Source of the DNA: Methanogenium sp. S4BF
GTDB lineage: Archaea; Halobacteriota; Methanomicrobia; Methanomicrobiales; Methanomicrobiaceae
DNA: 64,000 nt
Reading direction: 5' to 3'
Assembly (NCBI RefSeq): GCF_029633965.1
Contig: NZ_CP091277.1
Location: forward strand, 1,423,940 to 1,487,939
In this document: one piece after another, positions 1-9,868 of the stretch
Position numbering within the stretch: position 1 is the stretch's first letter
Layout of the letters: every line of letters starts with the position of its first letter
Made by a program: the position numbers and the translations under genes
The notes under the pieces: model-generated
Told to the model about the DNA's origin: nothing
What the model saw: the letters and a program-made list of their open reading frames with translations, nothing else
Databases searched by the model: none

Positions 1-2897
1 GGCTTCGAGACATTCAGCCGGAATTTTGTCTGCCAGACCTGCCCCAGATGGATGGTGCCGATTTCAGCGGCATCAAATGTCAGTTTCTGATTATCATCAA
101 CCCAGTCACCAGTCTGGTCAATAAGCGTCAGGGGACGCACCACATTGTCTGAATCTTCGGACCAGTGAGGAGACAACGCGGTCCTCCAGCTTTTTATCAG
201 GGTCGATAAATTTTCCGCATATGTATACTCGAGTATGCGATTATCCGGGCCATTCACCTGTGTCACATTGTTCAGTTCAATATCGGTGAACATCAGATCC
301 ATAGTCGTATTCACACCGGCCTCAATTCTCAGTTCACCTGCAATAGCGAGATAAATGGCCGTGAGGTTATCACCCGTGGGTGCATGATAGTACAATCCAC
401 CAGTACTTGCAGCAAGGGTCTCGAGGGTGTCAATGCCATCTTCTGTAAGTCCATCCCCAAACGCAATTGAGTAGATGGCGATGTCATGATCGTTGGCATA
501 CACACTCAGGTTCTGCTGTTCGGGTGAAAGATCATCGTAGTAGTAATAATCATATGGATATTCACTGCCGCACGACCACCCGTAACAGTTACCGTTGCAA
601 TTGCCATTACGATGGCGATAACGATTACCATCGGAAAACAGGAGACCACGGGCAAGCGGATCACCACCCGTGTTGTAATCCCCGTCAGATAAGAGAATGA
701 CCGCCTGAACCGCATCTGAATCCCCATTTTCAATGAGTTCGGTTATCGCAAGGTACAGCCCGTGTCTCATCGGTGTGCCGTCCATCGGAACCAACTGACC
801 AACCATCCGGGTCACCGTATCGATTTCTTCGGTAAGGCCGCTATCCAGTGTGGCATAGTCTGCATAGGATTTCCCGTTGCCCGGGTAATGGGCATTGATG
901 TAGGCAGTATCTTCGGATGAATTATAACACGCATCATATTCATAACCCGGACCATACCCCGGGCCATACCCATAACTATAGTTGTAGCCGTAGCCGTAGC
1001 CGTACGTGTAGCCATAGCCATAACCGTAGCCATAACTCTGACCATGATGACCATGGCCATATTCTGACTCATCCAGCACATAATACGTATAATTCTCCTT
1101 GCTGTCATCCCCCGGCCAGTAATAAGCCCAGTAATCATAGATATCTGCACAGCCCTTTGCTCCAAAGGATGCCAGCCCGACCCGGTCCGTGCCCTTTGCC
1201 ATCTTCCCGTTAAAAGCATTCATGGCATCCATCGCTGAAACCATCCTGTCAGGATTATCCTCGAGCATACTTCCCGAACGGTCCGCACAGAGCATCACAT
1301 CAATTGGAGCAGGATAGAGCCCCCACCCATCTCCTGTCAGCCGGATGGTCGCATCAACCGTATCCCCCACCTCAACGATTGATGGACTGACCTCAGTTTC
1401 CACGCGGAGATAAGGATAGTTTCTCCATGTGAGAGCGATCGTTTGCGACTTCGTGTCCCACATTGCCAGAACATCACATGATTCTGATGCAGTCGCGCTG
1501 TAAGTTTCATCACCACTGCACGCAAAGGCACCAGGGGTAAAGTTTACCATAGCAATACCGCCCTCATTTGTCGTGACCGTTGCATCAGCAACACCGATGG
1601 TATCGTCAAGATAGGGATCTGACAGATGCGCATCATGCCACAGGCCCGGCGGGATGATAAAGAACCGGACAGTCTCTCCCGGCACCCCGTTCCCGCTTTC
1701 ATCCGTCACCTTCACAAGAATCTGCGCATTCATTTCAGGTGCCACATCAGCAGACGGCATAGACTGGGGATTTGCCGTCAGATACATCCCTTCAGGAGCG
1801 GTACTGATGAAACGGAGCTTCTGATCAACAGAAACAAAGGGATTTGCAACCGCTTCGGCATGAATCGTGTATGTGGCGGCGGAATCAAAGGGACCGAAGG
1901 AGATCTTCACGTCGCCGTCACTGTCTGTCCACCGGGTGAATACATCACCGGTGACATCATCACTAAAGGACAGGGCCTGGTTGCCGGACGGATTGCCATA
2001 TCGATCAAACAGGTGATATATCAGGTAAAATCTGGATTCGCCATCGGCAGGCAGACAGGGAGGGGTGGCAAAATTCGGGACGACAGAGACCACAATCGTA
2101 TTCGGTTCACCATCTGCAAGAGCGGTGATGGTCAGCCATTTATCATCCAGGCCCATGCCCGGCATCAGATGTATCAGGTACATCGGCCCCGCCTCGGTGC
2201 CTACCTTAAATGTCGCACTCACCAGCCCGTCTGCACTGACCGGTATAGTGACTGATTCTGCATCATACGAAGTGCCATTATACAATCCTGACCTGCTATG
2301 CGATGTGGTGGAGAAGGTCGCATACTCAGGGGTGCCCCCCGTTGCATCCTCATAGAGACTCGTTATAGCATTGCCGTATACATCCTCCATCGTCATGATG
2401 ATGTCTGTTGCCTCTCCGAGAGAGACTTCACTTTCAAATGCAAGGTCCCGGATCTTCATCGGGGCGTTATGATCAATCGGCTGATACACAGTCCGGTAAT
2501 AGTCATACCCAACGCCATCTGCGGTGTAATTGATCTGCACCAGTATCGGTGCATTCCCTGCCGCATTCTCTGATGCAGAGAAGACGGTTTCATAGGGCGC
2601 AGCGGCGACATAACCCTTTGAAACATCACCGTATGTATCCTTCTCAACCGAGGTAAACCTCACATAATGGATATCCGGCGACATGCTGCCGGTATAGTCC
2701 ACATGGATCGTCGAAGAGATGCCATTCCCTGCGACAAGCCAGCCGTTTTCATCATGCAGATCTGCAGGATTCCCATCATCGATGATGAAACTGATGGCAA
2801 CATCCGCATCGGCAATTGGATCTGCTGCTGACACCATGATGGGAAACACACCCGTTATTACAGCCGCCACCATCAAAATCCGTAATAAATTGTTCAT
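1..2897 (-). CDS. Secreted VWA-domain surface protein, copy 1 (3' end cut by window edge)
   Basis: Open reading frame running off the left edge. It starts at ATG 2897 with a hydrophobic signal peptide of about 25 residues ending VSA. It aligns along its length with the neighbouring gene at 3481-6597, so roughly 160 C-terminal residues lie outside the window. N-terminal beta-rich (Ig/invasin-like) repeats precede a VWA domain whose metal-site motif DRSGS is near residue 536 and whose LLSDGDYN strand is near residue 745. Two insertions are absent from the paralog: a Tyr-Gly-rich tract (bases about 940-1062) and a Cys/Asn/Gly patch (about 560-615). Likely exported and involved in adhesion or envelope structure; its ligand is unknown. 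No C-terminal anchor can be judged. Confidence 0.85.
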   Translation of the reverse strand, partial: MNNLLRILMVAAVITGVFPIMVSAADPIADADVAISFIIDDGNPADLHDENGWLVAGNGISSTIHVDYTGSMSPDIHYVRFTSVEKDTYGDVSKGYVAAAPYETVFSASENAAGNAPILVQINYTADGVGYDYYRTVYQPIDHNAPMKIRDLAFESEVSLGEATDIIMTMEDVYGNAITSLYEDATGGTPEYATFSTTSHSRSGLYNGTSYDAESVTIPVSADGLVSATFKVGTEAGPMYLIHLMPGMGLDDKWLTITALADGEPNTIVVSVVPNFATPPCLPADGESRFYLIYHLFDRYGNPSGNQALSFSDDVTGDVFTRWTDSDGDVKISFGPFDSAATYTIHAEAVANPFVSVDQKLRFISTAPEGMYLTANPQSMPSADVAPEMNAQILVKVTDESGNGVPGETVRFFIIPPGLWHDAHLSDPYLDDTIGVADATVTTNEGGIAMVNFTPGAFACSGDETYSATASESCDVLAMWDTKSQTIALTWRNYPYLRVETEVSPSIVEVGDTVDATIRLTGDGWGLYPAPIDVMLCADRSGSMLEDNPDRMVSAMDAMNAFNGKMAKGTDRVGLASFGAKGCADIYDYWAYYWPGDDSKENYTYYVLDESEYGHGHHGQSYGYGYGYGYTYGYGYGYNYSYGYGPGYGPGYEYDACYNSSEDTAYINAHYPGNGKSYADYATLDSGLTEEIDTVTRMVGQLVPMDGTPMRHGLYLAITELIENGDSDAVQAVILLSDGDYNTGGDPLARGLLFSDGNRYRHRNGNCNGNCYGWSCGSEYPYDYYYYDDLSPEQQNLSVYANDHDIAIYSIAFGDGLTEDGIDTLETLAASTGGLYYHAPTGDNLTAIYLAIAGELRIEAGVNTTMDLMFTDIELNNVTQVNGPDNRILEYTYAENLSTLIKSWRTALSPHWSEDSDNVVRPLTLIDQTGDWVDDNQKLTFDAAEIGTIHLGQVWQTKFRLNVSK

Positions 2898-3480
2898 ATG
2901 ATAATCTCCGCCACCCTATTGGCATGCAAATTGTTGTGCAAAAGACACTGCGTACATCATTCACACTAACTATTATAAAACAGGTTAATTTTTGATTATA
3001 TATAATTTATTCAAACGGGAACAAAGGAAAAAATATTCGACATATGCATGAGCAACATCGAATAAAGAGCATTTGTCGATTATTTCAGGATAAAAAGCCC
3101 AGATTAACGACTAAAAAGGATTCACAATCTGAAAAATTGCATCTGAAAAACGATTGATAATAGCATATAAACTTTATTCATTCGTATTTTTCATTGTAAT
3201 AGACTAAATTCCATAATATTGGGCATTTAATTAAAAATAATATCAAAATTAACACCTTTACAGGAACAGAATTCCGCAACCAGGTGCACAGGAAAAGCAA
3301 TGCAAATGTGCCTTCCACTTTATGCATACGATAGTGCATAGTAAATCTGTCATTGGCAAAAAACAGCAGTCACAAAAACCGGAATCTGCCGACCCACCAC
3401 CTATTTTTTTTCGCACACCCGGTAAGCTGAAACCAGGCGCTCAGGCAATTCCCGGCGGATTCGTCCGATGAAAAAAAGAG
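2898..3480. other. AT-rich intergenic region between VWA paralogs
   Basis: 583 bases with no credible gene. On the minus strand a TATA-like stretch (TTATATATA, about 2997-3006) lies roughly 100 bases before ATG 2897 and is the best promoter candidate for copy 1. A run of seven T on the minus strand (about 3470-3477) directly follows the stop codon of the upstream gene and may be its terminator. The strong AT bias contrasts with the flanking coding DNA. Confidence 0.55.
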
Positions 3481-6400
3481 TTATTCAAGGCGGATGAAGT
3501 ACTGCCCGCCCTGGCCGATAATTATGGTATATGGCGTCTCAATGACGGAATCCGGCGCATCCGGTGCGATGGCACGCACCCTGAGTTTATACTCACCTGA
3601 CGGGAAATCGGCTACATAGAGCTGGCGGGTATGGGAAAGCGCACCCACCGGCCCTGTCACCGGCAGTTCACCAAAGGTGGACCAGATGCCGTCATTCACA
3701 TTCTGGTAATACAGATACTGCGTAGCAGTCTGGGTCCCGGAGTAATTCAGGTTCCAGTCCATCGTCAGGTAGTTTTCGATCACGTCACCATTCTCTGCCT
3801 CGGGACAAACCAGATCATAGACCCGCAGACCACTGAAATTGATGCCGGTAGCAGTCAGGTTGGCAACAGCGGTGATGTAGGTCTTAGGCAGGGCCAGAGC
3901 ATCGGCGCCATCATTAAAGAAGATTGAAGACCCCTCTCCGAAGATGTTGATATTGCCCGGCTTCGACACATTCATGCGGAACACCGCCTGCCAGGTCTGC
4001 CCCAGACGGATGGTGCCGATTTCACCTGAGTCAAAACTCAGGCCCCGGTTGTCATCCCAGTCATCAGTCTGATCAAGAGTCAGGGGGCCAATGATGTTGG
4101 GGGACGCTTCTGAACCGGTGGCATTCCAGCTCTTCACAAGGGTTGATGCACCATATTCGTATTCATATTCCAGTATCGGATCATCGGGATCGTTGAACTG
4201 TGATACATTGTTCAGTTCAATATTACTGAACATCACATCCATCTCTGTATTGACACCGGCCTCGGTCTTCAGATCACCTGCGATGTCTGAATAAATACCT
4301 GCGAGGTCATCGCCGGTGGGTGCATAATAGTAGGTTCCGCCCGTCGTTTCAGCAAGCGTCCTGAGAGTCGTCACCCCGCCACTGGAGAGCCCGTCTCCAA
4401 ACGCGATTGAGTAGATGGTGACATTATTATTGGCGGCATACAGCGCCAGGTTCTGCTCTGAAAGGTCGCTGAACCGGTAATAATTGTATGTCCCGGTGCC
4501 AAAGTCATCGGGGTCATAGTAGGAGTACCCGGAACCACGGGCAAGAGGATCGCCATAATAGTTGTAATCACCGTCTGAGAGCAGGATCACAGCCTGAACT
4601 GCATTCTCACGGCCGTTTTCAATGATCTGCTTCAATGCGAGATACAGGCCGCCCCGCATCGGGGTGCCGGACATCGGTACCAGGTCAGCAATAGTGCTTT
4701 CCACCGCATCACGGTTCGTTGAGAGCGAGAGGTCAAGCGTGGCATAATCTGCATAGGATTTCCCGTTGCCGGTATAATGCGTGCTGATATAGGAATTATC
4801 ATCGTACGACGTACTGTCGCTGCCTGCCCAGTAGTCATAGTAGTAGGTAAGAATATTTGCAGCGCCTTTGACCCCAAACGACGTCATCCCGACCGCATCC
4901 CTGCCCTCGGTCATCTCTCCGTTAAAGATTTCGAGGGCACCCATCAGGGAGACCATCCGGTCCGGATTATCTTTCAGCATACTGCCGGAACGGTCCACAG
5001 CGAGCATCACATCTATCGGGTCGGGGTAGAGTGCCCAACCGTCACCAACCAGCCGGATGGTCACATCCACAGGATCCCCCACCTCAACGGTTGCCGGGTC
5101 TACTTCAGTCTCTACCCGGAGATAGGGATAGTTCTTCCATTCGAGATCAATCATCCGTGTCTTTGTACTCCACATGGCCACAACCGTACATGAATCTGAA
5201 GCGGTCGAACTGTAATTCACATCACTGATGTCAGTGGTAAAAGCCCCGGGCGTAAAATGGATCGTGGCAATGCCATCCGCATCGGTAAGTGCTGTTGCAG
5301 GTTCGGGAAGGAACGGGGCAGCGGTCTGTGCCGAAGAATATCCTGAAGGCGGGGCTAAGATGAAGAATGTGACCTCCTCTCCTGCAACGCCGTTTCCGTT
5401 CTCATCGGTTACTTTTGCCATGACATCCGCACCTGTTGCGGTTATCACATCAGCAGACGGCATGGACTGCGGATTTGCCGTCAGAAGTATCTCCGCAGGA
5501 GATGTGTTGGTGAAACGGACCACCTGTTCAACGGCCACAGACTCATTCTCCACCGCATGCGCATGGATGGTGTAGGTGCCCATCCAGTCAAAGGGACCGA
5601 AGGTGAACATGATCTGGCCGTCACTGTTCGTCCGCTGGGTAAACGCATCGCCTATGATATCATCCGTGAAATAGACAGTCTGGTTTCCGGACGGATTGCC
5701 ATACTTGTCAAACAGGTTGTATGTCAGATAAAATTTGGATTCACCATCCGCCTGAATATACGGCGGGGTGCCCACATTCGGATGCACAGAGACTGCTATC
5801 GTATACGGTGCACCATCTGCAAGGGCATCAATCGTCAGCCATTTATCCGTCAGGGCTGCATCCGGCACGACATGAATAAGGTACTTCGGACCTGCCTCGG
5901 TGCCGACCCTGAAAGACACACCGACAGACCCATCCGCATCGACCGCTGCATCCACCGATTCGCCATCATATCCGGCACCATCAAAAAATCCCGAACCGGC
6001 ATACCGGGTGGTTTCAAATGTCACACCCTCCGGCGTACCCCCGGTAGCATCCTCATAGACGGAAGTTACCGTATTGCCATAAGCATCCTCCATCGTCAGC
6101 ATGATCCCGGTCACTTCATCAAGCGTGACTTCACTCTCAAATGCAATGTCCTGGATCTTCATGGGAGTATTGTGGTCAATCGGCTGATAGACGATCGTCT
6201 CATAGTCATACCCAACCTCATCTGCGGTGTAATTGATCTCCACCCGGATTGGTGCATTTCCGGCCCGGTTCTTTGACGCAGAGAAGATGGCCCCGTAGGG
6301 GGCACCGGTAACATAGCCTCCCAAAATATCACCATATGTATCCTTCTCAACCGAGGTGAACCTTACAAAATGGATATCCGGCGACCCGCTGCCGGTATAG

Positions 6401-6597
6401 GCGACGGTAATCGTCGACGTGATGCCGCTCCCTGCGACAAGCCACCCGTTATTGTCATGCAAATCTGCAGGATTGCCGTCATTGATGATGAGATCGATGG
6501 ATAGATCTGCATCGCTAATTGGATCTGCTGATACGATGAACGGAAGTACACCAACAATAACCCCCACGATCAGCAGAATCCGTAATGAATTCCACAT
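3481..6597 (-). CDS. Secreted VWA-domain surface protein, copy 2
   Basis: 1038 residues. Signal peptide about 1-24 (hydrophobic, ending VSA). Beta-rich modules follow, including a bacterial Ig-like group 1 / invasin-like module at about 365-475 (DENGNGVAGEEVTF). A VWA domain spans about 525-770 with the MIDAS motif DRSGS and an LLSDGDYNYYG strand. A C-terminal beta region ends without a transmembrane anchor or PGF-CTERM signal. It is a tandem paralog of the gene at 1-2897, sharing nearly all of its first 500 residues. Likely exported and calcium or magnesium binding through the VWA fold. Family assignment is firm; biological role is inferred only as surface adhesion or architecture. Confidence 0.9.
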   Translation of the reverse strand: MWNSLRILLIVGVIVGVLPFIVSADPISDADLSIDLIINDGNPADLHDNNGWLVAGSGITSTITVAYTGSGSPDIHFVRFTSVEKDTYGDILGGYVTGAPYGAIFSASKNRAGNAPIRVEINYTADEVGYDYETIVYQPIDHNTPMKIQDIAFESEVTLDEVTGIMLTMEDAYGNTVTSVYEDATGGTPEGVTFETTRYAGSGFFDGAGYDGESVDAAVDADGSVGVSFRVGTEAGPKYLIHVVPDAALTDKWLTIDALADGAPYTIAVSVHPNVGTPPYIQADGESKFYLTYNLFDKYGNPSGNQTVYFTDDIIGDAFTQRTNSDGQIMFTFGPFDWMGTYTIHAHAVENESVAVEQVVRFTNTSPAEILLTANPQSMPSADVITATGADVMAKVTDENGNGVAGEEVTFFILAPPSGYSSAQTAAPFLPEPATALTDADGIATIHFTPGAFTTDISDVNYSSTASDSCTVVAMWSTKTRMIDLEWKNYPYLRVETEVDPATVEVGDPVDVTIRLVGDGWALYPDPIDVMLAVDRSGSMLKDNPDRMVSLMGALEIFNGEMTEGRDAVGMTSFGVKGAANILTYYYDYWAGSDSTSYDDNSYISTHYTGNGKSYADYATLDLSLSTNRDAVESTIADLVPMSGTPMRGGLYLALKQIIENGRENAVQAVILLSDGDYNYYGDPLARGSGYSYYDPDDFGTGTYNYYRFSDLSEQNLALYAANNNVTIYSIAFGDGLSSGGVTTLRTLAETTGGTYYYAPTGDDLAGIYSDIAGDLKTEAGVNTEMDVMFSNIELNNVSQFNDPDDPILEYEYEYGASTLVKSWNATGSEASPNIIGPLTLDQTDDWDDNRGLSFDSGEIGTIRLGQTWQAVFRMNVSKPGNINIFGEGSSIFFNDGADALALPKTYITAVANLTATGINFSGLRVYDLVCPEAENGDVIENYLTMDWNLNYSGTQTATQYLYYQNVNDGIWSTFGELPVTGPVGALSHTRQLYVADFPSGEYKLRVRAIAPDAPDSVIETPYTIIIGQGGQYFIRLE

Positions 6598-6740
6598 CTG
6601 TTATCCCCCCAACTGTACTGTTTTTTTCAAAAATAAGCGGGCACATCAACGGCCCGCCCCATGGTCTAATTAATCTTTAATCGCCCGACATATTTAAATA
6701 TAGAGAAATTGGTACTTTTGAAAAAAGGGATAATCCGGAG

Positions 6741-8129
6741 TCAGAGATGCCGGGATTTGGGGGGACGTTTGCCGCGCCGTTTCAGAGAAATCATCCCCCG
6801 TTTCAGGTAAAACACTGCTCCAACAAGGATAACAGCCACAATAATAACGAAATAAATAGGGTTGAATTCCGTATTCATCTCAATATCAACCGCCATTTCG
6901 GTGGCACCCAGAGGTATCTCCCGGGTGGTGTCTACCGGTGTATACCCATCTTTACGGACCGAAATACGATATACGACATTGCTCTGCAACGCTGCTGCAT
7001 ATGTGCCATCCGCCTTTGTTATACCGTAATATATATCATTGACAGAAACACTCGCCCCGGCAACCCCCTTATAGTCGCGGTCATGCACGGTGATGGTAAC
7101 GGCAGTATCTGCATAATCCAGTTCAATGATGACATCCTGCAGGGAGTCATCGGCGGTGACGCTTTTTGTGACTGTGGTAAATCCGTCTTTTGCTGCCTGC
7201 ACCTCATGCAGACCGGCCTCAAGGTAGACAATGCCCGTTCTGCCATAGTCATTGGTCGTATTGGTATTCTTACCGTCAATGAGAACCGTTGCTTTGCCCA
7301 CAGGCATCTTTTTGACGTCGTACACAGAGACCGTCACCGGGTAGAGGGTCTTTGAAAGCTCTGCACGGTATACCAGCATATCACTTGCAATATACACTTC
7401 ATCTGAATAGGCAAGGTATTCACCTGTGGTGATGCGGATGGTATGGGACCGTTCCCGTTCCACAAATGAGGTGACCTTTCCCTCCGCACCCGTTTCACCA
7501 AAGAAGATACCGTCAATATAGACATCTGCACCGGAGAGAGGAAAACCCGTCTCTTTATCGTCAACTTCAACGATGAATACATCATTTCGTATCAGGCGAT
7601 AGTCAACCGCCTTGCCGGCATTCTCCACCTCTACCGTCTTGTACAGGGGATCATAATTGGTCGCACGGACTTCCACATTGTAGATAGAGCCTGCTCTGAC
7701 AGCGAATTGAGCCACTCCCCCATTCCCTGTGGTGACCGTATTGACATACTCCTCCCCCGTCACTTTCACCAGTGCACCGGGGACAGTCTCGAGAGAGTCT
7801 GCATCATAGACCGTTACCGTAAGGGATGCCGACTGCCGGGACATCTCGGCACGGATACTGCTCTGCGTTTCAGAGAGCAGGGACTGCCAGGGCACATACC
7901 CCGTCTTCTCCAGCCCAAGCCTGAATGATTCGCTGAGGCCATGTTCATAGATATACTGACCGGCCGAATTTGTCTCCCCCTCATACAGACCATTTATATA
8001 GATTCTGGCACCGGATATCGGACTGCCAGAGGTATCATCAACCGCGGTAACTGTCAGAACGACAGCCTGCCCACAACCGCAGAGTATACCAAATAAAATT
8101 AATACAGAAACGGTGCGGAACCAGTTCAT
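6741..8129 (-). CDS. Membrane-anchored protein with five PEGA/carboxypeptidase-regulatory-like repeats
   Basis: 462 residues. The N-terminus is a signal sequence with a lipobox-like LCGC (Cys19). Five repeats of about 75-80 residues follow, each opening with a strand of the type TVTVYD, then a P(V/L)xGAxVxI(D/N)G turn and a G-x-T stretch, as in PEGA or CarboxypepD_reg beta-sandwiches. A transmembrane segment at about 427-446 is followed by a basic tail (RRGKRPPKSRHL), so the repeats should face outward. It begins 26 bases after the AMP phosphorylase stop codon and may share its transcript. No enzymatic motif is visible; a cell-wall or surface scaffold role is inferred. Confidence 0.75.
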   Translation of the reverse strand: MNWFRTVSVLILFGILCGCGQAVVLTVTAVDDTSGSPISGARIYINGLYEGETNSAGQYIYEHGLSESFRLGLEKTGYVPWQSLLSETQSSIRAEMSRQSASLTVTVYDADSLETVPGALVKVTGEEYVNTVTTGNGGVAQFAVRAGSIYNVEVRATNYDPLYKTVEVENAGKAVDYRLIRNDVFIVEVDDKETGFPLSGADVYIDGIFFGETGAEGKVTSFVERERSHTIRITTGEYLAYSDEVYIASDMLVYRAELSKTLYPVTVSVYDVKKMPVGKATVLIDGKNTNTTNDYGRTGIVYLEAGLHEVQAAKDGFTTVTKSVTADDSLQDVIIELDYADTAVTITVHDRDYKGVAGASVSVNDIYYGITKADGTYAAALQSNVVYRISVRKDGYTPVDTTREIPLGATEMAVDIEMNTEFNPIYFVIIVAVILVGAVFYLKRGMISLKRRGKRPPKSRHL

Positions 8130-8155
8130 AAAAGAAAATATTATATTACTATAAT

Positions 8156-9694
8156 TTAGTCCATTCGGTCCAGCTCAATGGAATCCTGGGGGATTCTGTC
8201 GAGGAGCATCCCCTCCACCACTACCGGATACAGGCGGCGGGCTTCTTCAAGGGCCCGGTCCAGATGCTCCTTGCGGTCCGCATAAATCGTATAGATGGTC
8301 TCCCCTTTCCTCACCTGCGTGCCAATCTTCGCATTACAGTAAATGCCTGCCCCCTTATCGTGCGGGGCACCTGCAGTACGGGCAACAGTAATCAAACCGG
8401 TATTATTGAGGCTGACCACATAGCCGGATACCGGTGCCGGAATAGCCGCCTTAAATTCACCCGGAAGAATATCTGATGAACGGACATCCGGTTTACCTCC
8501 CTGCACCGCGATAATTTCACGGAATTTCTCCAGCGCCGCACCGGAGGCAAGAAGCGAGCGGGCCATCTCTTCCCCGCCGCCGCGTTGCGCCTTGCCTGCC
8601 ATCTCAAGCAGAATGCCTGCAATTGCCACGCTCTTTTCAATCAGTGAATTTGGCTTCTCCGCCCCTTCGAGAACGGAAAGCGCCTCTGAAACCTCAAGAT
8701 TCGGCCCGATGGCACGCCCTACCGGCGAGTCTCCGTAGGTGACGGCGCACTCCACCTGCATCCCCAGCCTGCTTCCGATCTCGATGAAGTCCTGTGCCAG
8801 CCGGCGGGCATCCTGCATGGTATGCACCTTGGTGGTGGGTCCGACCGGGATGTCAATCACCACCATCTCGGCACCGACGGCAAATTTCTTCGCCATGACA
8901 CTGGCAATCATCTGGCCGCGTTCGTCTATCTTGAAGGGATACTCCACCCGGATGATGAGATCGTCTGCCGGTGCGATATTTGTCGACCCGCCCCAGACAA
9001 TCACGCCGCCTGTCCGCTCGGTCATCGTCTGCACTTCGGTTGCAGTGAAATTGACGGGGGCAAGGACCTCCATCAGGTCTGCTGTTCCGCCCGCACCGGT
9101 AATGGCACGGGAACTGGTCTTCGGTATGGTGAGACCTGCAGCAGCGATTATGGGCACCACGATGAGAGTGATCTTGTTGCCCGGCACACCCCCGATGGAG
9201 TGTTTGTCCACCACCGGATGGCTGCCGAACTCAATCTTTTCCCCCGTATCCACCATTGCACGGGTGAGCCACTCCACCTCATCGAGGTCCATCCCGTTGA
9301 TGTAGCTTGCAGTGACAAAGGCGGTGATCTCATTGAGGGACAGGTTCTCATTCACCATATCACGGACAATCGTCATCATCTCTTCAGCGGTGAGATGGCC
9401 CTTGTCCATCTTCTTGCGGATGAATTTAATCGATGCGGGGGGAATCGCCGTATGCACCTCAACGGCATCCCCGTCACTGAGACCCAGATCAGAGCATGTC
9501 ACATTATAGAGTGCAATGGTTCCGGGAGTCAGGATTGAGGTCGTAATGTCAACGACTATGGGGGCAGATTTTCCGGTTTCCTGATGGATAACACGGAGAC
9601 GGTCACCGTCAAAGACTCCGAGGCGGCGTGCATCCTCCTGATGGATTACCGCACCACGGCCAGCGATATCGACACGTTGTACTACAAGCTGCAT
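8156..9694 (-). CDS. deoA: AMP phosphorylase (archaeal thymidine phosphorylase family)
   Basis: 512 residues. It phosphorolyses AMP, CMP or UMP to ribose-1,5-bisphosphate and the free base, the first step of the archaeal pathway that feeds type III RuBisCO. The archaeal N-terminal extension ([10 protein letters not shown] onward) precedes the thymidine phosphorylase core, with the signature [12 protein letters not shown] and the glycine-rich [17 protein letters not shown]. The start is placed at ATG 9694 because AGGTGA stands 5 bases before it and family members begin at this point; an upstream in-frame GTG at 9727 lacks a good ribosome site. The isomerase and RuBisCO partners are not in the window. 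Assignment is firm from family similarity. Confidence 0.93.
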   Translation of the reverse strand: MQLVVQRVDIAGRGAVIHQEDARRLGVFDGDRLRVIHQETGKSAPIVVDITTSILTPGTIALYNVTCSDLGLSDGDAVEVHTAIPPASIKFIRKKMDKGHLTAEEMMTIVRDMVNENLSLNEITAFVTASYINGMDLDEVEWLTRAMVDTGEKIEFGSHPVVDKHSIGGVPGNKITLIVVPIIAAAGLTIPKTSSRAITGAGGTADLMEVLAPVNFTATEVQTMTERTGGVIVWGGSTNIAPADDLIIRVEYPFKIDERGQMIASVMAKKFAVGAEMVVIDIPVGPTTKVHTMQDARRLAQDFIEIGSRLGMQVECAVTYGDSPVGRAIGPNLEVSEALSVLEGAEKPNSLIEKSVAIAGILLEMAGKAQRGGGEEMARSLLASGAALEKFREIIAVQGGKPDVRSSDILPGEFKAAIPAPVSGYVVSLNNTGLITVARTAGAPHDKGAGIYCNAKIGTQVRKGETIYTIYADRKEHLDRALEEARRLYPVVVEGMLLDRIPQDSIELDRMD

Positions 9695-9848
9695 ACAGTT
9701 CACCTGGCAGAAAAGCTTCTCTGCCACATACAGAGAATTGAGAGGACAGGACTATAAGGCTACCTGATTAGAGCAGAGATTTAACCATCCTGAAATCCGG
9801 ATGCAGTTTGTGAAACAGATAAAAACACGACCACATGGAATGTGATCC

Positions 9849-9865
9849 AAAAAAAAAGTTGGGTT
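9849..9865 (-). terminator. S-layer gene terminator: AACCCAA plus T9
   Basis: On the minus strand the S-layer stop codon is followed within a few bases by AACCCAA, one base, and nine T. The same arrangement follows mtrH and mcrA. An oligo-T tract is the known intrinsic termination signal in archaea; the AACCCAA element is an observation from this window. Confidence 0.7.
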
Positions 9866-9868
9866 AAT

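Noticed and set aside
1661-1690. GAACCGGACAGT in the first VWA gene as a fourth operator site
   Set aside because: It lies inside coding sequence, matches only one half of the palindrome, and has no TATA element at the 28-nt distance.
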